From Thermoplasmata archaeon (GTDB lineage: Archaea; Thermoplasmatota; Thermoplasmata; Methanomassiliicoccales; Methanomethylophilaceae): a stretch of DNA of 57,055 nucleotides. The translations under genes were made by a program, and so were the position numbers. The notes beneath the pieces were generated by a model. It was not told the origin of the DNA. It searched no databases and saw only the letters and a list, made by a program, of their open reading frames with translations. The stretch spans positions 1-57,055 of the forward strand of contig SUST01000009.1 of assembly GCA_015063285.1 (NCBI GenBank). The letters run 5' to 3'. This document shows, piece after piece, positions 36,861 to 44,217 of this stretch (its first letter is position 1; every line of letters begins with the position of its first letter).

Positions 36861-37886
36861 ATGAGATACATTGGTCTAGATGTACATAAGGATAATATCA
36901 CGGCTTGCGTGCTCACGAGCACTGGCAAGCCGAAGTTCGAGAAGAATTTCGTGAAGGAATCAGAATCCTGGAATCTTTCCGAGCTGATGGAATACGGCGA
37001 TAAGGAAGGATTCTGCGTCATGATGGAATCAGGGACGTACGCATATCAGCCGTTCAGGTTCTTTTCAGACAATGGTGTGGAGACCCATGTCGTCCACGCC
37101 CAAGCGCTGAAACTCATCACGCAATCCGATAAGAAGACGGACAAGAAAGATGCGTATACGATCGCCAGGATGCTAAGGCTGTGGAAGAGAGGTGAGATAG
37201 ACCTTCAAATGGCATTCATACCGACCAGAGAGCAATGCGAGCTGAAGGACATATGCAGGTACCGCGAGGAGATCTCCAGGAAGATCAGCGATGAGACCAG
37301 GAGGATCAAATCGCATATGTCCAGAAACTGCGAGCATCTTCCGGAAGCATTCGATAACTTCCAGGCACAGAGGGCAAGGAACTATGTCAGGTTCAACTTC
37401 TCATCCGATATCACGTTGATGAACCGTATGGCCGGGTTGGAAAGGCTGTTCGCTGAGAGGGATTCCATCCAGAAGGAGGTGGAATCCAGGCTTCCGGATT
37501 CCAGGGATGTGGAGATCCTGATAACCATTCCTGGAATCGCCAGGCAGACGGCAGTCCAGATCATGTCTATGATCGTTGATATAGACAGATTCGACGATTC
37601 TGAGAAACTATGCGCATACTTCGGTCTCGTCCCGAGGGTTAGGGATTCCGGGGGCAAGGAGCATCACGGTCGCATGACCAAGAACGGGGACAGGATGATG
37701 AGGGCGTTAATGGAACGTGTGACGGAATCTCACGTCCGTAACTGTGACTCATCGGTCACCAAGTATTACAAACGCAAGTGCTCGGAGATGGGCACGAAGA
37801 AGGCGCTCATAACGGCATCCAGGAAGATGCTGTCGGTCATATTCGCGATGCTGAAGTCCGGCTCGGACTTCAGGCTCGCAGCTTGA
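36861..37886 (+). CDS. IS110-family DEDD transposase
   Basis: A 341-residue recombinase that looks intact. The N-terminal RuvC-like DEDD domain has YIGLDVHKDNITACVL (first Asp), VMMESGTYAYQPF (Glu) and SDKKTDKKDAYTIARMLR (Asp residues). A coiled-coil segment (EEISRKISDETRRIKSHMSR) joins it to the C-terminal Transposase_20 domain: TIPGIARQTAVQIMSMI, FDDSEKLCAYFGLVPRVRDS, then GGKEHHGRMTKNGDRMMR with the conserved serine region. The ATG at 36861 has AGGAGG upstream; the earlier ATG at 36801 is out of keeping with the family N-terminus. IS110 enzymes act with a bridge RNA encoded in a non-coding end of the element; here the long end is 3' of the gene. Confidence 0.9.
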   Translation: MRYIGLDVHKDNITACVLTSTGKPKFEKNFVKESESWNLSELMEYGDKEGFCVMMESGTYAYQPFRFFSDNGVETHVVHAQALKLITQSDKKTDKKDAYTIARMLRLWKRGEIDLQMAFIPTREQCELKDICRYREEISRKISDETRRIKSHMSRNCEHLPEAFDNFQAQRARNYVRFNFSSDITLMNRMAGLERLFAERDSIQKEVESRLPDSRDVEILITIPGIARQTAVQIMSMIVDIDRFDDSEKLCAYFGLVPRVRDSGGKEHHGRMTKNGDRMMRALMERVTESHVRNCDSSVTKYYKRKCSEMGTKKALITASRKMLSVIFAMLKSGSDFRLAA

Positions 37887-38150
37887 ATCGGCATTCGATT
37901 CAAGCCTGACTCCCGACATCCGATGCCGGTTATGGGATGCGAGGTCCGAGGTATTCTGCCGTCGTCCTTTCTTGCGGCCTTGACCGCCTTGAAAAATTAC
38001 GGAGTCGACCGACGACCAGGCTCGAAAAGTCATCTTACGGCCATCTGGACCGTCTAAAGTAAATTGCGTTGGCATGACAGGATCGGTGGGTCGGATGCGG
38101 GGATCTCCCAGCGTAAGCTATAAACAACAGGCAAGATCATGCAGAAATAA
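37881..38150 (+). ncRNA. Candidate bridge RNA region of the IS element
   Basis: It starts with a perfect 10-bp hairpin, GCTTGAATCG-GCATT-CGATTCAAGC (37881-37905), that overlaps the transposase stop. Further pairable segments follow (CATCC..GGATG near 37918-37940, and G/C-rich complementary strings to about 38060). No ORF is present. In IS1111-type elements the bridge RNA is encoded downstream of the transposase. The assignment rests on position and fold only. Confidence 0.4.
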
Positions 38151-38190
38151 CGCTCGTTTTTGTCAAGTAAAGAGAAAGGAAGGGGTTTCA

Positions 38191-38208
38191 GCGGCCCATC
38201 CGAGCCGC
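38191..38208 (-). terminator. Hairpin after ferredoxin
   Basis: GCGGC (38191-38195) pairs with GCCGC (38204-38208), about 10 bp beyond the ferredoxin stop. A pyrimidine-rich run follows on the minus strand. Confidence 0.35.
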
Positions 38209-38217
38209 ATTATCGAA

Positions 38218-38379
38218 TCACTCGATAGCTCCAGAGGGGCATGCGTCGATACATGCGCCGCATTCGGTGCAGACATCGGGGTTGATGACTGCGACGTCTC
38301 CGACTGTGATGGCGGACGAGGGGCACTCGTCTGCGCATACTCCGCATGCTACGCACTCTGCTTCGTTGATCTTGGGCAT
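38218..38379 (-). CDS. 2[4Fe-4S] ferredoxin
   Basis: A 53-residue electron carrier with two complete cluster motifs: CVACGVCADECPSSAI and CTECGACIDACPSGAI (C-x2-C-x2-C-x3-CP twice). No insertions or extra domains. GAGGT (38388-38392 on the complement) precedes the ATG, and a TATA-like ATTTATAAT lies near 38412-38420. It probably supplies low-potential electrons to hydrogenase, heterodisulfide reductase or similar enzymes of methanogenesis; the partner is not in the window. It is encoded downstream of, and on the same strand as, the amber-containing ORF, but has its own promoter. Confidence 0.92.
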   Translation of the reverse strand: MPKINEAECVACGVCADECPSSAITVGDVAVINPDVCTECGACIDACPSGAIE

Positions 38380-38462
38380 TTAGTTTACCTCGGAGAACAA
38401 ATCGATTTCTCATTTATAATATATGTACCCGCCAGAGTGCATTGCTTTTTATCCGGATCCGA

Positions 38463-38768
38463 TCACTCTTCTCCGTTTCCGCCGAAACCATGGCGCAGGA
38501 GCTCGTTGTATCTTGCATTGGCCTCCTCGCTTTTCTTCTTCTGCCGCCAAGAATCGATCTCGCTGCGTATCGCCAGCATCTCATCCACGATGGTCTCGGG
38601 ATCCTTCGGTCTCGCATTCCTCAGATAGGCCGTCATGCGGCGTATGGCCTTGGGTGCACCAAGACCTTTTGCGATCTCCAGACCGAATTCCTACGGGAAA
38701 CCGAGACCTGTGATGGTTTCGACTAGTTCGTCCTTCGCTTCATTCCATTCAGAATGGGTGTCTTCCAT
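38463..38768 (-). CDS. Conserved small protein with in-frame TAG (candidate pyrrolysine codon)
   Basis: Reading through one TAG (38691-38693, residue 26) gives a 101-residue protein. MEDTHSEWNEAKDELVETIT leads to GLGFP-[TAG]-EFGLEIAKGLG, then APKAIRRMTAYLRNARPKDP, ETIVDEMLAIRSEIDSWRQK and a closing ARYNELLRHGF. The reading frame is uninterrupted on both sides and ends in TGA. From memory, small Clostridia proteins of unknown function share the 'GFP.EFG...A..L....AM.RM..YLRNA.P...E.I.DEMLAI...RD.W..KK....N..YNE.L' pattern, with an ordinary residue where the TAG falls. Either the codon is decoded as pyrrolysine, as is known in Methanomassiliicoccales for methylamine methyltransferases, or it is a nonsense mutation. 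No strong ribosome-binding site; AT-rich AATAATTATTG lies 30-40 bp upstream. Confidence 0.6.
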
Positions 38769-39140
38769 CGATATTCCGATAGAGTCCAAGGTCAATAATT
38801 ATTGGGCGGTTAGGAGGCCCTAGACCCTCACAAGAGGGGTCGACTCTTCGGACCTCCGACACCGACGGCCGGTGTCAAACCTTTTCTACTTCGATCGTTT
38901 ATGACCAATCGATAACGATGGTCAAGTGACCGATCGTTATAGTCAGCCGGTATCCGCCTTGCGGACGTTGGCTGAGGTAGTATGTAAACACATTATCACC
39001 TCCTACCGTGTCCCCCGAGGTCGACACTCTGATAGGACAACAGTCCGTTAGATCCGGACCGTTGGTCCGGGAACGGCAGGAGGATCTCTTTTTCACCATT
39101 CTTTGATGAAATAATCAGCCAGGTCAAATTGTAAAAAATA
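38769..39140. other. Structured intergenic region, no gene supported
   Basis: About 370 bp without a credible ORF. It contains GACACCG-ACGGC-CGGTGTC (38858-38876) followed by AAACCTTTTC, a GACCCTC/GAGGGGTC hairpin (about 38823-38840), and an interrupted palindrome AACGAT-GGTCA-AG-TGACC-G-ATCGTT (about 38917-38940). An unannotated ncRNA or clustered terminators are possible. Confidence 0.35.
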
Positions 39141-39145
39141 AGAAC

Positions 39146-39159
39146 GGGGCATGCGCCCC
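39146..39159 (-). terminator. Terminator of DUF5654 gene
   Basis: GGGGC-ATGC-GCCCC sits 15 bp past the stop. On the minus strand it is followed by GTTCTTATTTTTTAC. Confidence 0.65.
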
Positions 39160-39173
39160 TTGTTTTCATTCAC

Positions 39174-39431
39174 TCATTCCTTCTCTTCGGCGGCAAGAGC
39201 TTCCTTTGCCTTTCCGAGAGCCCTGGCGATCCAGATCGTCATGATGACTGCGAGGATCGTCACGATGATGGCGTAGATCAGCATTCCGACGAGGTCGTCC
39301 TCTGTGTCGAAAACAGCGGCGACGGCCGCCTTGATGGTCTCGTTCCATGCAAGTGCGGCGACAAGTCCGAAAGCTGCCGTGATCAGGGCGGCGAATGTTT
39401 CGAGCAGTTGAACTTTGAATTGTCCAGCCAT
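39174..39431 (-). CDS. DUF5654-family small membrane protein
   Basis: 85 residues. An amphipathic start (KVQLLETFAALITAAFGLVA, continuing ALAWNETIK) matches the DUF5654 family, followed by a second hydrophobic helix (MLIYAIIVTILAVIMTIWIA) and a charged tail ending EEKE. Two membrane helices are predicted. The family is widespread in archaea and has no known function. A TTATATGC box about 22 bp upstream of the ATG predicts a leaderless mRNA. The gene is divergent from the TetR gene. Confidence 0.8.
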   Translation of the reverse strand: MAGQFKVQLLETFAALITAAFGLVAALAWNETIKAAVAAVFDTEDDLVGMLIYAIIVTILAVIMTIWIARALGKAKEALAAEEKE

Positions 39432-39446
39432 GATGCCGAAATCGAT

Positions 39447-39467
39447 TGCATATAAGATAAACTTATC
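39447..39467. promoter_or_regulatory. TATA box and GATAA-AC-TTATC repeat
   Basis: The minus-strand TATA (39449-39456) abuts GATAA-AC-TTATC (39456-39467) in the DUF5654/TetR intergenic region. This is a small inverted repeat that could be a binding site. Confidence 0.35.
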
Positions 39468-39541
39468 GCAGTTAGCGGTCGCAATTGTCGATTTCTGGCA
39501 TATAGGACGGAACAGGTGGAGACATTAGTCAAAGTTAATAG

Positions 39542-39564
39542 ACTACCGAACGGTAGTTTAATAC
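39542..39564 (+). promoter_or_regulatory. TetR operator overlapping core promoter
   Basis: ACTACCGAACGGTAGT (39542-39557) is a perfect 7-bp-arm palindrome directly adjoining TTTAATAC (39557-39564), which is centred about 27 bp ahead of the TetR ATG. A repressor bound here would block TBP/TFB access, so autorepression of the TetR-DUF998 operon is likely. Confidence 0.7.
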
Positions 39565-39587
39565 ACTTGTTAGCGGATCATGGATTG

Positions 39588-40184
39588 ATGACCGACAGGA
39601 AGAACGAGATTGTCTACGCGACACTCGAATTGGCATCCGAGGACGGCCTGGGCGCCGTTTCCATGCAGAAGATTGCCGACAGGGTAGGCATAACCAAAGC
39701 ATCCCTCTACAACCATTTCTCGTCCAAGGACGAGATAGTCGATGCGATGTATCTTACCATCAGGGAGGCCTCGAAGCAGAGGGCAGCTGTCGGACCTGTA
39801 GATTACGATTCCATGGCATCTGAAGGTTCCATGGAGAGCATCCTCACGAAAGCAGTCTTGTCATACAGGGCCATGGTCCACGATCCCCAGCTGTCGATGT
39901 TCTACAGGATAGTCATGTCCGAGAGGGCGATCAGTCCCGCGGCCTCGGAGATAATGGTCAGGGAGACGCAGACCATGATCGATGCAACGGAGAAGCTGTT
40001 CGGTGCGATCCAGAGGAAGGGGTTGGCATCCTTCAGCAATCCGAAGGCCGCAGCCTTCTCGTTCGCCATGGCGGTGCATTCGATGATCGATTATGAGTTC
40101 GATCTCTCCTCCGCCGGCATGGATGCCGGGAAGGACATGATAGGTGAATACGTCAAGGAGTTCTGCCGCATGTATGCGGCCTGA
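39588..40184 (+). CDS. TetR-family transcriptional repressor
   Basis: A 198-residue regulator. The N-terminal TetR helix-turn-helix is AVSMQKIADRVGITKASLYN followed by HFSSKDEIVDAMY (about residues 20-55). The remaining helical half is the ligand-binding and dimer domain (YRAMVHDPQLSMFYRIVMSE; TETMIDATEKLF-like helix). The ATG at 39588 was chosen because it is TATA-spaced for leaderless initiation and gives the usual family N-terminus; the longer ORF would read through the operator palindrome. It is followed 11 bp later by a membrane-protein gene that it probably controls. Confidence 0.9.
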   Translation: MTDRKNEIVYATLELASEDGLGAVSMQKIADRVGITKASLYNHFSSKDEIVDAMYLTIREASKQRAAVGPVDYDSMASEGSMESILTKAVLSYRAMVHDPQLSMFYRIVMSERAISPAASEIMVRETQTMIDATEKLFGAIQRKGLASFSNPKAAAFSFAMAVHSMIDYEFDLSSAGMDAGKDMIGEYVKEFCRMYAA

Positions 40185-40195
40185 AAGGGTTGATT

Positions 40196-40849
40196 ATGAT
40201 GGAAGAGAGGAGATTGATGTTGCTGATAGCCGCTGTAAGCGGCATCCTATGCGCTGTGTTCTATCTGCTGCACGATGTGATAGGTGCGATGAACTATCCC
40301 GGTTACGATCCGATGAGGCAGGCCGTGAGCGATCTGACCGCTACGGACGCGCCTTCGTTCGCAGCAGCTATCGGGTATTCGAGCGTATACGGGATTCTCA
40401 GCATACTATGTTGCGTCCTGATCTGTCTGGTCGTCAGGGAAGAGGCCAAAGGGATCAGGATTGGCGTCTATCTGTTCACTGCTATGCAGTTCGTTTCGGC
40501 GATAGGATACTCGCTGTTCCCTCTTACCGGCAGCGGATACGATGGCAGCATGCAATCGTTCGTGCACGTGTACATACTGACCATTTTGGTCGTCGTTCTG
40601 TCGATAGCTTCTCTCGTAGCATTGGCCTATTTTGGGATCAAGAACGGAAGGAAGGTTCTGGGCATCGCCGCTGCGATAGCATTGATCGCGATGATGTTCG
40701 GCGCTATGGGAAGCCAGGCTCTCCCGCAGGATGTGTTCGGACTGGTGGAGAGGTTCAGCACGTACAGCGCGGTGGTGTTAACGGCGTTCCTGGGATTCTA
40801 TTGGTATAAGGTGTCGGACGAGGACCGTCCAGTATCGCAAATAAACTAA
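40196..40849 (+). CDS. DUF998-family integral membrane protein
   Basis: About 217 residues with six hydrophobic helices, beginning LMLLIAAVSGILCAVFYLLH. The DUF998 signature is the segment PGYDPMRQAVSDLTATDAPS after the first helix, then a YSSVYGILSILCCVLICLVV helix. Family members are polytopic membrane proteins of unknown function, frequently under TetR-type control. The ATG at 40196 is immediately preceded by AAAGGGTTGATT; an ATG at 40199 is equally possible. It forms an operon with the TetR gene, ended by a hairpin. Confidence 0.85.
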   Translation: MMEERRLMLLIAAVSGILCAVFYLLHDVIGAMNYPGYDPMRQAVSDLTATDAPSFAAAIGYSSVYGILSILCCVLICLVVREEAKGIRIGVYLFTAMQFVSAIGYSLFPLTGSGYDGSMQSFVHVYILTILVVVLSIASLVALAYFGIKNGRKVLGIAAAIALIAMMFGAMGSQALPQDVFGLVERFSTYSAVVLTAFLGFYWYKVSDEDRPVSQIN

Positions 40850-40861
40850 AGAAAAAAAAAC

Positions 40862-40875
40862 GGGCCCGAAGGCCC
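40862..40875. terminator. Bidirectional terminator
   Basis: GGGCC-CGAA-GGCCC, preceded by eight A and followed by TTTTATTGTTTT, lies between the convergent DUF998 and tfb genes. Confidence 0.8.
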
Positions 40876-40886
40876 TTTTATTGTTT

Positions 40887-41819
40887 TCAGAGCTGGATCT
40901 CGATACCGAGCTTCTCGGTGAGCTCCTTGTACCTGTTCCTGATGGTGACCTCGGTCACACCGGCCACATCGGCGACCTCTCTCTGAGTTCTGCGCTCGTT
41001 GCACATGATCGAGGAGATGTATATCGCAGCGGCGGCGACACCGGTGGGCCCCCTTCCGGAGGTGAGCTCCTTCTCGGACGCATCCTTGAGGATCTCTGCT
41101 GCCTTGGACTGGACCTCTCCGCTCAGCTTGAGCTCCGAGCAGAACCTCTGGACGTAGTCCTGGGGCTTGGTGGGCATCAGCTTGAGCTTCAGCTCACGTG
41201 TCATGAACCTGTAGGTCCTTCCGATCTCCTTCCTGCCTACACGGCTGGAGTTCCCGACCTCGTCCAGTGTCCTGGGGACACCGCACTGTCTGCATGCAGC
41301 ATACAGCGAAGCGGCGACGACGCCTTCGATCGACCTTCCTCTGATGAGGTTCTTGTTGACGGCCTTCCTGTAGATCATGGCCGCGGTCTCCCTGACGTTC
41401 CTGGGGAGTCCCATTGCGGATGCCATCCTGTCCAGCTCGGACAGTGCGAAGGCCAGGTTCCTCTCCGTTGCGTTGGAGACACGGATCCTTCTCTGCCATT
41501 TCCTCAGCCTGTACAGCTGGGCCCTGTTCCTTGTGGGGATGCTCTTACCGTAGGAGTCCTTGTTCTTCCATGAGATCTCTGTGGAAAGTCCCTTGTCGTG
41601 GATGGTGTAGGTCATAGGCGCACCGGTACGTGCCCTCTTCTCTCCCTGCTCCACGTCGAAGGCTCTCCACTCTGGTCCCTGATCGATGAACTGGTCATCG
41701 AGGACCAGACCGCAGTCCTCGCACAGGAGCTCTCCCCTCTCGTAGTCACGGACGAGGTGGTGGCTTCCGCACTCCGGGCAGACCTCAATCTCTTCTGCTC
41801 CTTCCCTTGTCTTTACCAT
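40887..41819 (-). CDS. tfb: Transcription initiation factor TFB
   Basis: Archaeal TFIIB homologue that bridges TBP-DNA and RNA polymerase. The 310-residue length is standard. It has a zinc ribbon with C14-x2-C17 and C33-x2-C36, the B-reader/linker ([20 protein letters not shown]), and two cyclin folds: [20 protein letters not shown] onward, and a second with [20 protein letters not shown] leading to the helix-turn-helix [20 protein letters not shown] that contacts BRE. AAAGGGGGAAAA precedes the ATG. The gene starts within the 3' end of gar1 (35-bp overlap), so the two are co-transcribed, a gene order seen across euryarchaea. Confidence 0.97.
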   Translation of the reverse strand: MVKTREGAEEIEVCPECGSHHLVRDYERGELLCEDCGLVLDDQFIDQGPEWRAFDVEQGEKRARTGAPMTYTIHDKGLSTEISWKNKDSYGKSIPTRNRAQLYRLRKWQRRIRVSNATERNLAFALSELDRMASAMGLPRNVRETAAMIYRKAVNKNLIRGRSIEGVVAASLYAACRQCGVPRTLDEVGNSSRVGRKEIGRTYRFMTRELKLKLMPTKPQDYVQRFCSELKLSGEVQSKAAEILKDASEKELTSGRGPTGVAAAAIYISSIMCNERRTQREVADVAGVTEVTIRNRYKELTEKLGIEIQL

Positions 41820-42051
41820 GTTGTTTTCCCCCTTTGGTGTAAAGGTTTGTTCCTAACATTTGGTCTGTCGCGGCAGCTCTCGTCTCGACGGATGCGTATG
41901 GAGCGGACACTGGTCCGAACACCCTCTTGACGATTCCCATCCTATTTTGGCCTGAATCGAATACAAAGGCTCCGATTTCCGGGGCTTCAGAACATTGGAC
42001 GATCAGTCTGCCGTCCGTTGTTATCTCTTTCACCGTTCCTAGAAAATCCAT
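41785..42051 (-). CDS. gar1: H/ACA RNA-protein complex subunit Gar1
   Basis: 88 residues. The Gar1/Naf1 beta-barrel is read from [40 protein letters not shown] and [15 protein letters not shown], the last being the family's strongest motif. It joins Cbf5, Nop10 and L7Ae in rRNA pseudouridylation. The basic tail ([16 protein letters not shown]) is encoded within the 35-bp overlap with tfb. GGCGGAAT lies upstream of the ATG as a weak ribosome-binding site. Confidence 0.92.
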   Translation of the reverse strand: MDFLGTVKEITTDGRLIVQCSEAPEIGAFVFDSGQNRMGIVKRVFGPVSAPYASVETRAAATDQMLGTNLYTKGGKQHGKDKGRSRRD

Positions 42052-42294
42052 GAGTCGATTCCGCCACTGCCGGGACTTAACCCTCTAGTTGATGGTTATA
42101 CTGATTTATTATTTAATGATTTAGGGATTCTTTATATTGTAGCACGAAGAATCCGCGTTTTCTCTTATTTAATTATCTTTATCGATTTTTTCGGTGGCTG
42201 GATGAGTAATCCTTGGACGTTAGTCGGTAACAGTTTCCAGTGGAAATGGTGGTGTCTTATACCGTCATTCTAGGAGTCTGATTCATCGGTGATG

Positions 42295-42460
42295 GAATTA
42301 AATATGAATTAAAATAGAATTATTAGTAATTTGATATTTTACAGATTATTTAACTTAAAAGACATTAAAAGTGCATAATTATTCGCTATTTCGTTTGATA
42401 TTTTTGTTACATATAATGTAGTAGAATTATTTTAGAATTAAAAAGGAATTAATTATATAG
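42295..42460 (+). promoter_or_regulatory. Two triplets of GAATTA at 11-bp spacing, plus TATA box
   Basis: GAATTA begins at 42295, 42306 and 42317, and again at 42424, 42435 and 42446: exactly 11 bp apart within each triplet, with 129 bp between triplets. The downstream triplet abuts AATTATATAG (42451-42460), which lies about 21 bp before the ATG at 42477. The rest of the 42052-42294 intergenic region is AT-rich; it holds the gar1 promoter side and no gene. Confidence 0.65.
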
Positions 42461-42476
42461 ATACGAATCATCTGTA

Positions 42477-43787
42477 ATGCTGAATACCATGGATAATCTC
42501 GGGAGAGAATCGGAGTCACAGGAGTTCAAAAAGAGCATGGCAGAAATGGACGAGGGCTTGAAATCTCTCGTATCCATGCTTAATAAGGACGGTATCGCCA
42601 GCGTGTATTTCGGTGTTGAGGATAACGGAGATGTCATCGGTTTGGATATCGGGAAGAACACCTTGAAGGACATCACGGACAAGATCTATGAGAGGATAGA
42701 GCCGAGAATTATCGCCAGGATCGATATCCTAAATGCTTCCGACGGTAGGAAGTACATCCATGTAAGGGCGAAAGGAACGGAGAGGCCATACACATACAAG
42801 GACGAGGTCTTCGTAAGGTCTGGCGAATCGAATCGCAAGGCCCCCATGTCCGAGATCAGGAATATGATATTGAGCTCAGGAGACAATCTGATAGAGACTT
42901 CCTCCTTGCAGACGGACCTGTCATTCTCGGAGCTCGTTTCCATTCTTAGAGAGAAGGGGATGGATGTGAGCGATGACGACAGGCTCCGCAAAAGCCTTGA
43001 CCTCCTGAATCTGGAAGGAAGGTACAATTTCCAGGCCGAACTTTTGTCAGATCAGAACAACATACCGCTGACGGTCGTAGTATTCAAGGGCATAGACCGT
43101 ACATCCATATCGATAAGGACCGATTATGCGGGGCATTCTTTGTTAAGAGAGACAAAGTCGGTAATCGATTACGTATCCTCTCTGAATGAGACAAGCGTCG
43201 ATATGAGCGATGTGATCAGAAAGGAGACCTCATTGTTCGATATAGATTCTTTCAAAGAGGCATGGATCAATGCTTGTGTTCACAACAACTGGATCAATCG
43301 TATAGCACCGACGGTACACATCTTCGATGATCGTCTAGAGGTCATATCGTACGGGACTTTACCGTACTGGCTTTCAATGGATGACTTCTACAGCGGGAAG
43401 AGCATGCCTGTCAACAAATCCCTGATGAGGGTATTCATTCAGACAGGGCTGACGGAGCATACCGGACACGGAGTACCGGTCATAGTATCGTCATACGGGG
43501 AAGGTGCTTTCGACATAGGACCGAGCACAGTGGTTGTAGTTATGAGGTTCGGCCGTGCGCGCATAGTGTCCAGATTGCGTCAGGGTAACGTTATGCCGAT
43601 GACCGATAGGGAGCTGCGCGTATTGGATGCGATACGTATAGATCCAAAAGGGTCCTTCGAGGACATTTCCATAATCACCGGAATCAGCAAATCCACCATA
43701 GCTAAGATAGCGGTCAAGCTCAAAGAAAGAGGAATGATCGAACGCGTGGGAAACAGGCGTAACGGATATTGGAAAGTCAACGATTGA
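42477..43787 (+). CDS. AlbA_2 (Schlafen-AlbA) domain transcriptional regulator with C-terminal wHTH
   Basis: 436 residues. The N-terminus has ESQEFKKSMAEMDEGLKSLV, then DGIASVYFGVEDNGDVIGLD, and ends with YTYKDEVFVRSGESNRKAP. This is the AlbA_2 DNA-binding domain (about residues 10-120). The middle follows the family's HATPase_c_4-like region (FKEAWINACVHNNWINRIAP, VHIFDDRLEVISYG, GLTEHTGHGVPVIVSSYGE). The C-terminus is a winged helix (MTDRELRVLDAIRIDPKGSF, ISKSTIAKIAVKLKERGMIE). Predicted to be a DNA-binding regulator. The leaderless ATG at 42477 is set by TATA spacing. The long AT-rich upstream region with phased GAATTA repeats suggests autoregulation by a multimer. It is probably monocistronic. 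Confidence 0.85.
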   Translation: MLNTMDNLGRESESQEFKKSMAEMDEGLKSLVSMLNKDGIASVYFGVEDNGDVIGLDIGKNTLKDITDKIYERIEPRIIARIDILNASDGRKYIHVRAKGTERPYTYKDEVFVRSGESNRKAPMSEIRNMILSSGDNLIETSSLQTDLSFSELVSILREKGMDVSDDDRLRKSLDLLNLEGRYNFQAELLSDQNNIPLTVVVFKGIDRTSISIRTDYAGHSLLRETKSVIDYVSSLNETSVDMSDVIRKETSLFDIDSFKEAWINACVHNNWINRIAPTVHIFDDRLEVISYGTLPYWLSMDDFYSGKSMPVNKSLMRVFIQTGLTEHTGHGVPVIVSSYGEGAFDIGPSTVVVVMRFGRARIVSRLRQGNVMPMTDRELRVLDAIRIDPKGSFEDISIITGISKSTIAKIAVKLKERGMIERVGNRRNGYWKVND

Positions 43788-43858
43788 TCATATCGAAGCT
43801 GCCAAGGAACATCTGTGGAATGCACTATTAATAAATATAGGGGAGTTTGTTTCCAGTA

Positions 43859-43880
43859 ACATTATATCCCGCCTTGCGGG
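43859..43880 (+). promoter_or_regulatory. TATA box and 5' hairpin ahead of small membrane gene
   Basis: CATTATATCC is followed by CCCGC-CTT-GCGGG (43868-43880). If transcription starts about 25 bp after TATA, the hairpin lies at or just before the mRNA start. GGAGTGA (43891-43897) is the ribosome-binding site. Confidence 0.4.
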
Positions 43881-43902
43881 AAGTAAAATCGGAGTGAAAA
43901 AC

Positions 43903-44217
43903 ATGGCATTAGAGATCTGGTCGATGGAGTTCCTCAGCCTCATCGTTGTCGCATTCGCGATTGTCATGCTCCTCACTGGAATCCTTGCGGCAGCCTTCGG
44001 CGCCGGTAAGGCCAAGGGATACGGCGGACTGATGACCGTAATCGGTATCGTACTGCTCGGTGTCTGGATTTGGCTCTGCGGATTCAGTGACATATCCGCA
44101 TTCAGGGATGTGAATCTCTGGGATGTGGTCATCGATGCTATCATCAACCTGCTTGGTGTCATCGTCGGAGCATTGGTCGCAGTCGGTATCTTCCTTGTGG
44201 TCGTTCTTAAGAGCTGA
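43903..44217 (+). CDS. Small three-helix membrane protein
   Basis: A 104-residue protein with hydrophobic segments FLSLIVVAFAIVMLLTGILA, GGLMTVIGIVLLGVWIWLCG and LLGVIVGALVAVGIFLVVVL. The middle loop is FSDISAFRDVNLWDVVIDAI. I do not recognise a family. The start at 43903 is set by GGAGTGA five bases upstream; an in-frame GTG at 43894 lies inside that site. It lies about 160 bp upstream of the first of two putative double-glycine-leader peptides, so an immunity-like role is imaginable, but only from position and size. Confidence 0.7.
   Translation: MALEIWSMEFLSLIVVAFAIVMLLTGILAAAFGAGKAKGYGGLMTVIGIVLLGVWIWLCGFSDISAFRDVNLWDVVIDAIINLLGVIVGALVAVGIFLVVVLKS

Larger units (their letters stand above)
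36770..38162. mobile_element. IS110/IS1111-type insertion sequence with 12-bp inverted repeats
   Basis: CAAAAACGAGCG (36770-36781) and its exact inverse complement CGCTCGTTTTTG (38151-38162) bracket a DEDD transposase gene. The gene is preceded by only about 80 bp and followed by about 265 bp of non-coding, hairpin-rich DNA. Inverted repeats near the ends plus a long 3' non-coding end fit the IS1111 group, whose repeats are sub-terminal, so the true tips may lie a few bases outside these coordinates. No target duplication was seen, as expected for this family. Confidence 0.65.

Noticed and set aside
38899-39099. 66-residue minus-strand ORF in the structured intergenic region
   Set aside because: It crosses strong palindromes, has atypical codon use and no recognisable motif.
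42052-42110. tRNA-like string upstream of gar1
   Set aside because: A short GC-rich segment resembled part of a tRNA, but no acceptor stem, anticodon arm or complete cloverleaf can be drawn.
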